A stretch of 64,000 nt of DNA from contig NZ_OX352321.1 in the NCBI RefSeq assembly GCF_947090775.1, forward strand, positions 1,302,001-1,366,000. Direction: 5' to 3'. This document shows, one piece after another, positions 43,322-51,562 of the stretch. The notes under the pieces were generated by a model that made no database searches, was not told the DNA's origin, and saw only the letters and a program-made list of their open reading frames with translations. Source of the stretch: Pseudarthrobacter sp. MM222. Lineage in GTDB: Bacteria; Actinomycetota; Actinomycetes; Actinomycetales; Micrococcaceae. Position numbers and translations under genes: made by a program. Within the stretch, counting starts at the first letter, position 1; every line of letters starts with the position of its first letter.

Positions 43322-44890
43322 CTAGCGCGGGCAGTTGGCCGCCACGCCGCCGCCTGCATGGTAGATCATGTCCTGGTACACCACGGAGGAGCGCACCGGG
43401 GTGTTGCTGGTAACGGTCTGCACCGTCGTCCCGCTGCGGGCGAGCTTGAAGGCAGGAGTGGTGCCGGCAACCAGCGGAACCTTGAAGGACGTGAGTCCCG
43501 CCGGAGCGTCCATGGTCTTGACGTTGCTGCCCTGTGTGATGGTAAGGCGTCCGGGGGACTTCAGCACGGCCACCAGCTCCACCTCGTTCTTGGCCGCATC
43601 ACCGTTGGCAATGTGCATGGGCGCGGGTTTGCCGTTGTGGCCGATGGCCGTCTTCGAATACGGCGCGTTCGTGGCGTGTGAGCGGTGGCTCCAGTACAGC
43701 GCGTCCTGGGTGATGGTGGGCTTGACCCCGCTCTTGAACCAGGAGATGTAGTAGGCGGCCATGTCCATCACGGCGAAACCGCGCTGTTTGGAAGGTGCCA
43801 CCCAGGATTCGGTGTAGTCGCTCCAGGTGATGAAGGCGATCGAGTCTGCCTTGCCGGTGATTGCGGACATCAGGGAATCCCGCATGGTGGAGCTGTTGGA
43901 TGACTCCCAGTAGCGGCCGTCGTAGGACCGGGAATCCTCGAACGCTACCGGCTGCATCCACGTCTTTCCGCGGCGGTGGGCCTCGGCGCTCTCTTTTGCG
44001 AGGGTCGGAACACCGCTGGCGATGCGCGTTCCCCAATGCGAATAGCCGGACACGGAATTGTTCCAGTCCATCTTTTGGGTTCCTCCGCCCCAGGAGATGA
44101 AGATCGGAACGAGGTTCGATTTCACGCCGGAGGAAGCGAGGCGGTTCCTGAGCCCGTCCCACCAGGAGGGAGTCTTGCGCTCAGGGAAGAACGGGGCCAG
44201 CACGATGCCGGCACTGTTCCGGTAAATCGAGGAGTCGTCCTTGACCTTCATGACGTCGTTGTAGACACTGTCCGAGGTGGATCCCGCCGCCGTATTGAAG
44301 TCCGGGCTGAGCATGATCTTAAAGCCCGGGTCTACCTTCTTGGCGGCTGCCAGCATCGCCGGCAACTGATTCCAGCGCTGGTCGCTCGAGGAGTGGTATT
44401 CCCAGATGAAGCCGTCCAGGCCCGCCCCGACGGCCTGCCGGACCTCCTGCTCGAAGTCGGCCTGACGCCACGCCGAGGTGCCCACTCGCTGGGGAACCTG
44501 CGGACGGTCCCGCAGGTCGTAGGCGCCGCCCGTGGAGTTGTGGGTGTTCAGCCAGCGCGTGTAGACGTCCCGGCTCGCATCAGGGCTGTCCACAGCGAGC
44601 GGGAACGGCGGGAAGTAGTAGGCCCAAACCTTCTTTGCCGAGGTGTGCCGGTTCGCTGGGGCGGGCAGGTTGATCGGGAGGGGATTGCAGACTGCGGTCG
44701 TGGCAAGAGGTGCAACCGATGTTGAGGCCGGCGCTGTCGCCGCATTCAGGGGGGTCGGGGCGCCGATCGCCGCAACAGCGGCAAGGACGGCGGTCGCTAC
44801 AAGGGAAGCGGCGGCCCGCGTCCGGGCTCGGGGCCGTGCCCGGGGTGCGGAAAGGGTCGGGGGTCTCAGGTTTGAGGCAAATTTCCTCAT
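43322..44890 (-). CDS. Secreted GH71 endo-1,3-alpha-glucanase-like glycoside hydrolase
   Basis: A 522-residue exported protein. The signal peptide is long and Arg-rich before the hydrophobic core (residues about 20-48, ASLVATAVLAAVAAIG). The catalytic domain (about 85-420) has the GH71 opening KVWAYYFPPFPLAVD, the GLDGFIWEYHSSSDQRWNQL strand, FKIMLSPDFNT, VPIFISWGGG and SIAFITWSDYTESW near its end. GH71 enzymes cut alpha-1,3-glucans such as mutan or fungal wall pseudonigeran, fitting a soil bacterium. A C-terminal beta domain of about 100 residues follows (KSPGRLTITQGSN). The ATG at 44890 has GGAG 8 nt upstream. A dispersed palindrome lies just after the stop. No sugar-uptake genes are adjacent. 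Confidence 0.85.
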   Translation of the reverse strand: MRKFASNLRPPTLSAPRARPRARTRAAASLVATAVLAAVAAIGAPTPLNAATAPASTSVAPLATTAVCNPLPINLPAPANRHTSAKKVWAYYFPPFPLAVDSPDASRDVYTRWLNTHNSTGGAYDLRDRPQVPQRVGTSAWRQADFEQEVRQAVGAGLDGFIWEYHSSSDQRWNQLPAMLAAAKKVDPGFKIMLSPDFNTAAGSTSDSVYNDVMKVKDDSSIYRNSAGIVLAPFFPERKTPSWWDGLRNRLASSGVKSNLVPIFISWGGGTQKMDWNNSVSGYSHWGTRIASGVPTLAKESAEAHRRGKTWMQPVAFEDSRSYDGRYWESSNSSTMRDSLMSAITGKADSIAFITWSDYTESWVAPSKQRGFAVMDMAAYYISWFKSGVKPTITQDALYWSHRSHATNAPYSKTAIGHNGKPAPMHIANGDAAKNEVELVAVLKSPGRLTITQGSNVKTMDAPAGLTSFKVPLVAGTTPAFKLARSGTTVQTVTSNTPVRSSVVYQDMIYHAGGGVAANCPR

Positions 44891-45211
44891 GGAAGGCTCC
44901 AATATGGGGTTTTCTGTGCATTTGCCCGGCAGGGTTCGGTAAGCAAGTGATGTGCTGAGCGTTCGCGCGGGTTCATATTTCAACAGTGCGCACCTGAGAC
45001 CGAGGTGCTGATTGGTGGGAAGACCGCACTAAGGAACGGCGGTTCTTGCCTGGAAGGTGGTCCAACAGATGAGCGCAGGATTACCCGGCATCTGCGTCGC
45101 GGCCCCAGCCTCCGACGCGGGCTATCGAAAACCCAGCAAATGTGTCCCGGTAGAGACTAGACCAAGATCACACCGAGGTCCATTCGGCACGTGTCACATG
45201 GCATAGCCTCT
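44891..45211. other. Intergenic region between the DUF885 and GH71 genes
   Basis: No gene is apparent in these 321 bases. The first part must hold the GH71 promoter. GCGTCG (45094-45099) and CGACGC (45113-45118) form a 6-bp stem that could weakly terminate the DUF885 transcript. I see no tRNA or repeat. Confidence 0.5.
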
Positions 45212-46903
45212 CTAGCCGAGCAGAGCACTCCTGAGGGTGTCCAGGCCTACCGAACCGACGTTCAGCGCCTTGGTGTGGAACTCCTTGAGGTCAAAGCCGG
45301 GCCGGGATTCGAGCTCGGCCCGGATTTGCTCCCAGAGCCGCTGGCCCACCTTGTACGACGGCGCCTGGCCGGGCCAGCCGAGGTAGCGGGTGAACTCGAA
45401 CTTCAGCTGGCCCTCGCTGATCGGCAGGTTCGTTTCGAGGAACCCGTAGCCCTTCTCCGGCGTCCAGGTACCAGACCCCCAGCGCTCGGGAACCTCCAGC
45501 TCCAGGTGCACGCCGATGTCGAAAACCACCCGGGCCGCCCGCATGCGTTGCATGTCCAGCATGCCCATGTGGTCGCCCGGGTCCTTGAGATATCCCAGTT
45601 CCTGCATAAGTTTTTCGGCGTAGAGCGCCCATCCTTCGCCGTGCCCGGAGGTCCAGCAGACGTTGCGCCGCCACTTGTTGAGCAGCTCCCGGCGGTAGGT
45701 GGCGGTCGCGACCTGCAGATGGTGGCCCGGCACGCCCTCGTGGTAGACCGTGGTGGTCTCGGCCCAGGTGGTGAACGTGTCCTCGCCGGCAGGCACAGAC
45801 CACCACATGCGGCCCGGCCGGCTGAAGTCGTCCGAAGGCCCGGTGTAGTAGATGCCACCTTCGTCGGTCGGTGCGATCTTGCACTCGAGCGCTTTCATCA
45901 CGTCCGGAATGTCGAAGTGCACGCCGGCAAGGTCGGCCACGGCCTTGTCGGAGAGCCCCTGCATCCACGCCTGGAGCGCGTCCGTGCCCTTCAGCTGGCG
46001 GGCGGGGTCGTTGTTCAGGAGCTCCTTGGCTTCCTCGATGGAGGCGCCCGCGCGGATCTCGCCAGCCACCCGCTCCTGCTCGGCGATCAGGTGTTCAAGT
46101 TCGTGCACTCCCCAGGCGTACGTCTCCTCGAGGTCCACCGCGGCGCCGAGGAAGGACCGCGAAGCCAGTGCGTAACGCTCCCGGCCGACGGCGTCCGCGG
46201 CCGGGGCGGCCGGCAGCAGCTCGGATTCCAGGAAGCCGGCCAGCCGCGAATAGCCCACCCGAGCAGCAGCCACTCCGGCGTCGAGCGTGGACTGCAGATC
46301 TGCGGGCAGCGGGCCCTCCGCCGTGCGGGCGTTGGCGGCGAGCTTGGCGAAGAAGCCGTCTTCGGCGGCGTACTTGGTGGTCTGCTCGATCACGATCGAG
46401 ACCTGGCGTGCGGCGGCGACCCTGCCGTCCGCCTTGGCCGAGCGCAGCGACTCGATGTAGCCGTCGATCGCCGCCGGGACGTTGCGCGCGCGGCCCGCGA
46501 TATGGTTCCACTGCTCCGCGGTGTCCGTCGGCATCAGGTCGAAGATTGCCCGGATATCCTGCGCGGGGGAGGCGATGTTGTTCAGCTCGGCGGCATCCCA
46601 GCCGGATTCGTGGATTTCGAGCTGCAGGCCCAGGCGTTCGCGCATCGCGTCAAGGGTGACAGCATCGACGTCGTCGGCGGGCTCCAGGCCGTCCAGCGCG
46701 GCCAGGGCCTGGCGGGCGGCGGCGGCGAATGCCTCCTGCCCGGCGGGGGAGAAATCCTGGTATTCCGTCTCGTGGCCGGGCAGACCGAGTTCGGTGGCAA
46801 AACTCGGGTTAAGCCGGATCAGGGTGTCGGTGTAGTCGTCGGCGACGGCGTCGATGGCGGTCTGCGGGCGCACGGTGGCGGCGTGTTCAGTAGTTTCAGT
46901 CAC
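45212..46903 (-). CDS. DUF885 metallopeptidase-like protein
   Basis: A 563-residue cytoplasmic protein of the DUF885 family, which is related to zinc peptidases. The likely metal site is YHEGVPGHHLQ (an HExxxxHH arrangement), near residue 385, followed by SGHGEGWALYAEKLMQELGY, which supplies the next conserved Glu. The C-terminal stretch FTRYLGWPGQAPSYKVGQ is diagnostic. The family is thought to be peptidase-like, but substrates are not established. The GTG start at 46903 lies 6 nt after TAGTCT, so the mRNA is probably leaderless; this promoter lies just beyond the carboxylase epsilon gene upstream. No signal peptide is present. Confidence 0.88.
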   Translation of the reverse strand: MTETTEHAATVRPQTAIDAVADDYTDTLIRLNPSFATELGLPGHETEYQDFSPAGQEAFAAAARQALAALDGLEPADDVDAVTLDAMRERLGLQLEIHESGWDAAELNNIASPAQDIRAIFDLMPTDTAEQWNHIAGRARNVPAAIDGYIESLRSAKADGRVAAARQVSIVIEQTTKYAAEDGFFAKLAANARTAEGPLPADLQSTLDAGVAAARVGYSRLAGFLESELLPAAPAADAVGRERYALASRSFLGAAVDLEETYAWGVHELEHLIAEQERVAGEIRAGASIEEAKELLNNDPARQLKGTDALQAWMQGLSDKAVADLAGVHFDIPDVMKALECKIAPTDEGGIYYTGPSDDFSRPGRMWWSVPAGEDTFTTWAETTTVYHEGVPGHHLQVATATYRRELLNKWRRNVCWTSGHGEGWALYAEKLMQELGYLKDPGDHMGMLDMQRMRAARVVFDIGVHLELEVPERWGSGTWTPEKGYGFLETNLPISEGQLKFEFTRYLGWPGQAPSYKVGQRLWEQIRAELESRPGFDLKEFHTKALNVGSVGLDTLRSALLG

Positions 46904-46909
46904 CCGACG

Positions 46910-46915
46910 AGACTA
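46910..46915 (-). promoter_or_regulatory. -10 element of the DUF885 gene
   Basis: TAGTCT on the minus strand, exactly 6 nt before the GTG at 46903. Confidence 0.5.
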
Positions 46916-46952
46916 GCCGCGGTCGGGCAGTTCTGAAAGGGTTACTGAATGC

Positions 46953-47267
46953 TCAGCCGCGGCTGCGCTTCCACGACCCGGGGCCGGGTTTGGGCGCCAG
47001 CTGCAGTTGCTGCCGCCGGACCCACTGGCGGACACTGGGCTTCACCGGCGCCGCGGAATCGCCGTTGCCGAGGGAGAGGACGACGGCGGTGAGCGCCGCC
47101 AGCTCCTCCGCCGTCGGCTCGCCCTTGACGACGGAGAGCAGCGGCGAGTCGGGGCTGTCGGCGGATCCTCCTGGCCGTGGGCCCACGCCGGCGAGGGACC
47201 CGGCCTGAGCTTGCGAAGGCTGGGAGCCGGTGGGGACTTGCGAAGTTAGGGGGCGGGTGGGGATCAC
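46953..47267 (-). CDS. Acyl-CoA carboxylase epsilon subunit
   Basis: A 104-residue small subunit that in Actinobacteria stabilises the acyl-CoA carboxylase holoenzyme by bridging the alpha and beta subunits. The conserved core is [20 protein letters not shown] (residues about 43-63), followed by a basic tail with [13 protein letters not shown]. The first 40 residues are Pro/Gly/Ser-rich and probably disordered. The GTG start at 47267 overlaps the beta-subunit stop by four bases, so the two are translationally coupled, fixing their stoichiometry. The alpha subunit partner is encoded 12 kb away at 32665-34509. Confidence 0.87.
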   Translation of the reverse strand: MIPTRPLTSQVPTGSQPSQAQAGSLAGVGPRPGGSADSPDSPLLSVVKGEPTAEELAALTAVVLSLGNGDSAAPVKPSVRQWVRRQQLQLAPKPGPGSWKRSRG

Positions 47268-48847
47268 AGCGGGATGTTCCCGTGCTTCTTGGCGGGCAGG
47301 CTGGCGCGCTTGTCCCGGAGGGCGCGCAGGCCCTTGATGATCTGCACCCGCGTCTCGGACGGCGCGACGACGGCGTCCACGTAGCCGAGCTGGGCGGCCT
47401 GGTAGGGGTTGAGCAGCTCTTCCTCGTACTGCCGGATGACCTCGGCGCGCTTGGCCTCGACGTCGCCGCCGTCTGCCGAAACGGCTGCCAGTTCGCGGCG
47501 GTACAGGATGTTGACCGCACCCTGGGCGCCCATGACGCCGATCTGGGCGGTGGGCCAGGCCAGGTTCAGGTCCGCCCCGAGCTTCTTCGAGCCCATCACG
47601 ATGTACGCCCCGCCGTAGGCCTTGCGGGTGATGACGGTCAGCTTGGGCACGGTGGCCTCGGCATAGGCATACAGCAGTTTAGCGCCGCGGCGGATGATGC
47701 CCTGGAACTCCTGGTCCTTGCCGGGAAGGAAGCCGGGCACATCAACGAGCGTGATGATGGGGATGTTGAAGGCATCGCAGTGGCGGACGAATCGGGCGGC
47801 CTTTTCCGAGGCGGCGATGTCCAGGGTTCCGGCGAACTGCATGGGCTGGTTGGCCACGATCCCCACCGTGTGGCCCTCCACCCGGCCGTAGCCGATCATC
47901 ACGTTCGGGGCGTAGAGCGACTGCATCTCCAGGAAGTGCGCGTCGTCGACAATCTGCTCGACGACCTTACGCATGTCGTAGGGCTGGTTGGCCGAGTCCG
48001 GGATGAGCGTGTCGAGGGCGAGGTCGTCGTCGTCGAGCTCCAGCTCCTGGGTGTGCTCCAGCACCGGGGCTTCGGCGAGGTTATTGGAGGGCAGGAAATC
48101 CAGGAGCTCGCGGACGAACTCGATGGCGTCCGTCTCGTCGGAGGCGAGGTACGTGGAGGTGCCCGTGTTCGCGTTGTGCTGGCGGGCGCCGCCGAGGGTT
48201 TCCATGTCCACGTCTTCGCCGGTGACGGTCTTGATGACGTCCGGGCCGGTGATGAACATGTGCGAAGTTTTGTCCACCATGACCACGTAGTCGGTCAGGG
48301 CCGGGGAGTAGGCGGCGCCGCCGGCTGAGGGTCCCATGATCAGCGAGATCTGCGGCACGACGCCGGAAGCGTGGACGTTGTTGCGGAAAATATCCGCAAA
48401 CATCGCCAGCGAGGCGACGCCTTCTTGGATCCGGGCGCCGCCGCCGTCGAGGATGCCCACGACGGGGCAGCCATTGCGCAGCGCGAATTCCTGAACCTTG
48501 ACGATCTTCTCGCCGTTGACCTGGCTCAGCGAGCCGCCATAGACGGAGAAGTCCTGGCTGTAGACCGCCACGGGCCTGCCGTCCACGGTGCCGTAGCCGG
48601 AGACGAGCCCGTCGCCGAGCGGCTTCTTCTTCTCCATGCCGAAGGCGGTGGAGCGGTGCACGGCCAGCGCGTCGAACTCGACGAAGGAACCGGCGTCCAA
48701 CAGCAGGTCGATGCGCTCGCGGGCGGTGTTCTTGCCGCGCGCATGCTGCTTCTCGATCGCTTCCGGGCCGGAGGGCTGCTCAGCACGGGCCTGGCGCTCG
48801 CGGAAATCTGCAATCTTTCCCGCAGTCGTGGTCAGATCGTGGCTCAT
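47264..48847 (-). CDS. Acyl-CoA (acetyl/propionyl) carboxylase beta subunit
   Basis: A 527-residue carboxyltransferase that moves CO2 from biotin on the alpha subunit to acetyl- or propionyl-CoA, making malonyl- or methylmalonyl-CoA for lipid synthesis. The N-half shows [38 protein letters not shown] and [18 protein letters not shown] (oxyanion loop); the C-half shows [14 protein letters not shown] and [14 protein letters not shown]. The ATG at 48847 has GGAG 9 nt upstream; a longer frame to 49033 would enter the divergent promoter region. It is followed by the epsilon gene with a 4-base overlap. A TGTAG-N5-CTACA repeat lies 121 bases upstream. Substrate preference (C2 versus C3) cannot be told. 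Confidence 0.95.
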   Translation of the reverse strand: MSHDLTTTAGKIADFRERQARAEQPSGPEAIEKQHARGKNTARERIDLLLDAGSFVEFDALAVHRSTAFGMEKKKPLGDGLVSGYGTVDGRPVAVYSQDFSVYGGSLSQVNGEKIVKVQEFALRNGCPVVGILDGGGARIQEGVASLAMFADIFRNNVHASGVVPQISLIMGPSAGGAAYSPALTDYVVMVDKTSHMFITGPDVIKTVTGEDVDMETLGGARQHNANTGTSTYLASDETDAIEFVRELLDFLPSNNLAEAPVLEHTQELELDDDDLALDTLIPDSANQPYDMRKVVEQIVDDAHFLEMQSLYAPNVMIGYGRVEGHTVGIVANQPMQFAGTLDIAASEKAARFVRHCDAFNIPIITLVDVPGFLPGKDQEFQGIIRRGAKLLYAYAEATVPKLTVITRKAYGGAYIVMGSKKLGADLNLAWPTAQIGVMGAQGAVNILYRRELAAVSADGGDVEAKRAEVIRQYEEELLNPYQAAQLGYVDAVVAPSETRVQIIKGLRALRDKRASLPAKKHGNIPL

Positions 48848-48967
48848 CAAATGTCTCCGGCTCTGTTGCTGATAGTCGCTGGCCCAATACCGCGGAGGAC
48901 TTAAGTAGATTCCACACAAAGGCAGGGCCCTGAGGGCAAGTCTAGTGACGCTATCAGTCGATTCCGC

Positions 48968-48982
48968 TGTAGAAAACCTACA
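48968..48982. promoter_or_regulatory. Shared ACC operator, copy 2
   Basis: TGTAG (48968-48972) and CTACA (48978-48982) around 5 bases, 121 bases before the carboxylase beta start. The minus-strand form TGTAGGTTTTCTACA differs only in the spacer from TGTAGGGTTGCTACA at 34602-34616 before the alpha gene. Confidence 0.65.
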
Positions 48983-49013
48983 ATTTTCTCTCCTTCCTAT
49001 CCTCGGCGGGTCG

Positions 49014-49047
49014 ATGTTACTCACCGGTAACATGATTCGGCTAGAGT
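49014..49047 (+). promoter_or_regulatory. SDR promoter with ATGTTAC-N6-GTAACAT operator
   Basis: ATGTTAC (49014-49020) and GTAACAT (49027-49033) are perfect arms around 6 bases. They cover the -35 region of the SDR gene, whose -10 TAGAGT (49042-49047) is 6 nt from the ATG at 49054. Repression by a TetR- or GntR-type factor is plausible. Confidence 0.6.
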
Positions 49048-49053
49048 GTGCTC

Positions 49054-49944
49054 ATGACTTCAAGCAACGATGCTTCGGGCGCCGCCGCAGGGCCATACCA
49101 GGCCGCCGGTTCCCTCCAGGGCCGCACCATCCTCATCTCCGGAGGCAGCCGCGGCATCGGCCTGGCGATCGCCATCCGGGCCGCCCGGGACGGCGCCAAC
49201 ATTGTCCTGATGGCCAAGACCGGGCAACCGCACGCCACGCTGGAAGGCACCGTCTACACCGCTGCTGAACAGATCGAGGCCGCGGGCGGAAATGCGCTCC
49301 CGCTGGTGGGCGACGTACGCAGTGACGACGACGTCGCCGGCGCCGTCGCTGCCGCCGTCGACCGCTTTGGCGGGATCGACGTCGTTATCAACAACGCCTC
49401 CGCGATCGACCTCTCCAAGACCGACGCCGTGGACATGAAGCGCTACGACCTGATGCAGGACATCAACGTGCGCGGCACTTTCCTGTTGTCGAAGTGTGCC
49501 CTGCCCGCGCTGCGCGAATCGGACGCCGGGCACATCCTTACGCTGTCACCGCCGCTCAACCTTGACCCCAAATGGGCGGGCATGCACCTGGCCTACACGC
49601 TGGCCAAGTACGGCATGAGCCTGACCACGCTGGGCCTGGCCGAAGAGCTCAAGGGGGACGGTATCAGCGTCAACTCGCTGTGGCCGTGCACCCTGATCGA
49701 TACCGCTGCGATCCGGAACATGCCCGGCGGCGAGAAGATCGTCCAGGGCGCCCGGGGTCCCGGAATCATGGCGGATGCGGCCCACGCCGTGCTGACCGGC
49801 GGGAACTCCATGCCGGGCTCGGGCAGCCGGAGCGGGAACTTCTATACGGATGAACAGGTGCTCGCTGCCGCAGGTGTCACGGACTTCACGCCGTACAGCC
49901 TCGGCGCCCCGGAGAACCGGCTGGTCGCTGACATTTTCCTCTAA
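49054..49944 (+). CDS. Short-chain dehydrogenase/reductase (HSDL2-like)
   Basis: A 296-residue NAD(P)-dependent oxidoreductase. Motifs in order: cofactor-binding ISGGSRGIGLAIAIRAARDGA (residues about 28-48), DVRSDDDV, VINNASAIDL, and the catalytic YxxxK as YTLAKYG with serine from TLSPPLNL. Residues 50-75 (VLMAKTGQPHATLEGTVYTAAEQIEAAGG) match the HSDL2/SCP-type SDR subgroup, often linked with fatty acid or sterol metabolism. The N-terminus is Ala/Gly-rich. The start at ATG 49054 is supported by a -10 exactly 6 nt upstream; a GTG two codons earlier is the alternative. It is divergent from the carboxylase beta gene, with two different palindromes between them. Confidence 0.9.
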   Translation: MTSSNDASGAAAGPYQAAGSLQGRTILISGGSRGIGLAIAIRAARDGANIVLMAKTGQPHATLEGTVYTAAEQIEAAGGNALPLVGDVRSDDDVAGAVAAAVDRFGGIDVVINNASAIDLSKTDAVDMKRYDLMQDINVRGTFLLSKCALPALRESDAGHILTLSPPLNLDPKWAGMHLAYTLAKYGMSLTTLGLAEELKGDGISVNSLWPCTLIDTAAIRNMPGGEKIVQGARGPGIMADAAHAVLTGGNSMPGSGSRSGNFYTDEQVLAAAGVTDFTPYSLGAPENRLVADIFL

Positions 49945-50004
49945 GTTCCGTGTGGATTGCCGTTTCCGGGTCCCGGGGCCGGAGCCGCGGTGGCCGTTCC
50001 TCGG

Positions 50005-50010
50005 TAGGAT
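50005..50010 (+). promoter_or_regulatory. -10 element of birA
   Basis: TAGGAT, exactly 6 nt before the ATG at 50017, with no ribosome site between. Confidence 0.5.
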
Positions 50011-50016
50011 TCAAGC

Positions 50017-50961
50017 ATGGAAGCCGCCCAGGAAACACCGGATCGTCCACCGCTTGACGTCGCAGCCCTCCGTGATGAGTCGTTCCTGGCCGCTAACGGA
50101 ATCCCGCAACTCATGGTGGTGGAGTCCACCGGTTCCACGAACGCGGACCTGCTCCGCGGCGCCAGCGAGGATCCACAGGCCTACCCGGATTTGGCCGTAC
50201 TCACGGCCGAGTACCAGAGCGCCGCCCGCGGACGGCTGGACCGCCGCTGGGAAGCCCCAGCCCGCAGCTCCGTATCCGTCTCCCTGGTTCTACGGCCTGT
50301 CAATGCCGATGGCCGCCCGCTGCCGACCCAGAGCTATTCCTGGCTTTCGCTGCTCGCGGCGCTGGCTCTGCGCGAGGCGCTGCTGGATACGGCAGGCATC
50401 CCGGCAGAACTCAAATGGCCCAATGACGTCCTGGTCCGCGGCAGGAAAATCGCCGGCATCCTGGCCCAGCTTGGACCGCTGGAGGGTGGCGCCGTCCCGC
50501 CGGTGGTGCTCGGTACCGGACTCAATGTCTCCCTTACCGCTGCCGAACTGCCCGTTCCCACCGCCACCTCCGTGCTGCTGGAGCGCCCGGCCACGGTGGA
50601 CCGGACCGTGCTGTTGAAGAGCTATCTGTCGCGTTTCGCCACGCTGTACCGCAGCTTCTGCAACGCCGACGGCGACCCTGCCGCCGGCATGGCAGGCGGC
50701 CACTCCCTGCACAAGCGGGTCGAGGCCGTCCTGACCACCCTCGGCAAGCAGGTGCGCGCCCACCTCCCCGGCGACCATGAAATCATTGGCCATGCTTCGC
50801 GCCTTGATGACTACGGCTCCCTGATGGTGGTGGACTCCGGCGGACACGAGCACGTCATCACGGCGGGGGATGTGGTGCATCTGCGGCCCTGGACGCCACC
50901 CGGGAACGGGACCGCGGGCGACGACGGCCAACCCGCCAGCGCCGAAAGCGGCTATGCGTAA
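50017..50961 (+). CDS. birA: Biotin--[acetyl-CoA-carboxylase] ligase
   Basis: Activates biotin as biotinyl-AMP and transfers it to the lysine of biotin carboxyl carrier domains, here most likely K575 of the carboxylase alpha subunit encoded at 32665-34509. The 314-residue protein has VVESTGSTNADLLRGA, AEYQSAARGRLDRRWEAP (biotin/ATP loop GRGR equivalent), LKWPNDVLVRGRKIAGIL and VVLGTGLNVSL, with a C-terminal SH3-like domain (HEIIGHASRLDDYGSLMV). There is no N-terminal winged helix, so it is a monofunctional ligase and not a BirA repressor. It probably has a leaderless mRNA. The PH-domain gene overlaps its last codons. Confidence 0.95.
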   Translation: MEAAQETPDRPPLDVAALRDESFLAANGIPQLMVVESTGSTNADLLRGASEDPQAYPDLAVLTAEYQSAARGRLDRRWEAPARSSVSVSLVLRPVNADGRPLPTQSYSWLSLLAALALREALLDTAGIPAELKWPNDVLVRGRKIAGILAQLGPLEGGAVPPVVLGTGLNVSLTAAELPVPTATSVLLERPATVDRTVLLKSYLSRFATLYRSFCNADGDPAAGMAGGHSLHKRVEAVLTTLGKQVRAHLPGDHEIIGHASRLDDYGSLMVVDSGGHEHVITAGDVVHLRPWTPPGNGTAGDDGQPASAESGYA

Positions 50962-51562
50962 GGAGCTTCTCCCGGGTGAGCAAGTGATTGCGGTGACCCG
51001 GCCCCAGCCCAGGATGCTGATCGTCCCGGCGCTGCTGTTCATTGCTGTTCCGGCCCTGGCCGCCTATGCCTGCGCGTGGATCGTCAAAGGCGGACCCACC
51101 AGGCTCCTCCCGCTGATCCGGCCGGCGTGGACCCCCTGGCTTATTGGTCTTTGCGTGGTGCTGGCCGCCTGGGTGCTGCTGGGTTACTGCCTACCGCGGA
51201 CGCTGACCTGGCACGCCACCCGGTACACCCTGACGAGCCAGCGCTTAGTTGCCCGTTACGGCATGTTACGGCGGCGGGATCAGCAGGTTTATCTGGCAGC
51301 CGTTCGAAATGTCGAGATCCGGCAGTCGTTGCTCCAACGCGTATTGCGGTCCGGGAATATATCCTTGGACACCGGGTACTCCGCCAGCACGGTGGTGCCC
51401 GACGTCCCGGAGGTGGGAACGTTCCGAATCTTCATACTCGAGGCCATCAATGAACTTCCGCAGGGCGGATTCAGGGCCGAGGGCATGATTCACAACGCAG
51501 AGGGCAGCCGGTACGGGGCCCGGCCATGGGAGACGAGAGAAGGTGGAAGAGATGAGCGCTGA
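50954..51562 (+). CDS. PH domain-containing membrane protein
   Basis: A 202-residue protein with two transmembrane helices (about residues 21-42 and 58-82) followed by a bacterial PH-like (bPH2/YdbS-type) domain: WHATRYTLTSQRLVARYGMLRRRDQQVYLAAVRNVEIRQSLLQRVL is spread over residues 88-135 and is the core of the family. An acidic/Arg-rich tail follows. The ATG at 50954 overlaps the birA stop by 8 bases, and the cyclase gene overlaps its own end by 11 bases, so birA, this gene and the cyclase are probably one transcript. The function of bPH2 proteins is unclear; membrane-stress roles are suggested for relatives. Confidence 0.85.
   Translation: MRKELLPGEQVIAVTRPQPRMLIVPALLFIAVPALAAYACAWIVKGGPTRLLPLIRPAWTPWLIGLCVVLAAWVLLGYCLPRTLTWHATRYTLTSQRLVARYGMLRRRDQQVYLAAVRNVEIRQSLLQRVLRSGNISLDTGYSASTVVPDVPEVGTFRIFILEAINELPQGGFRAEGMIHNAEGSRYGARPWETREGGRDER

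Noticed and set aside
44891..45211. Possible small RNA or tRNA in the 321-base gap
   Set aside because: No cloverleaf, no T-loop consensus and no strong terminator; only a weak 6-bp stem is present.
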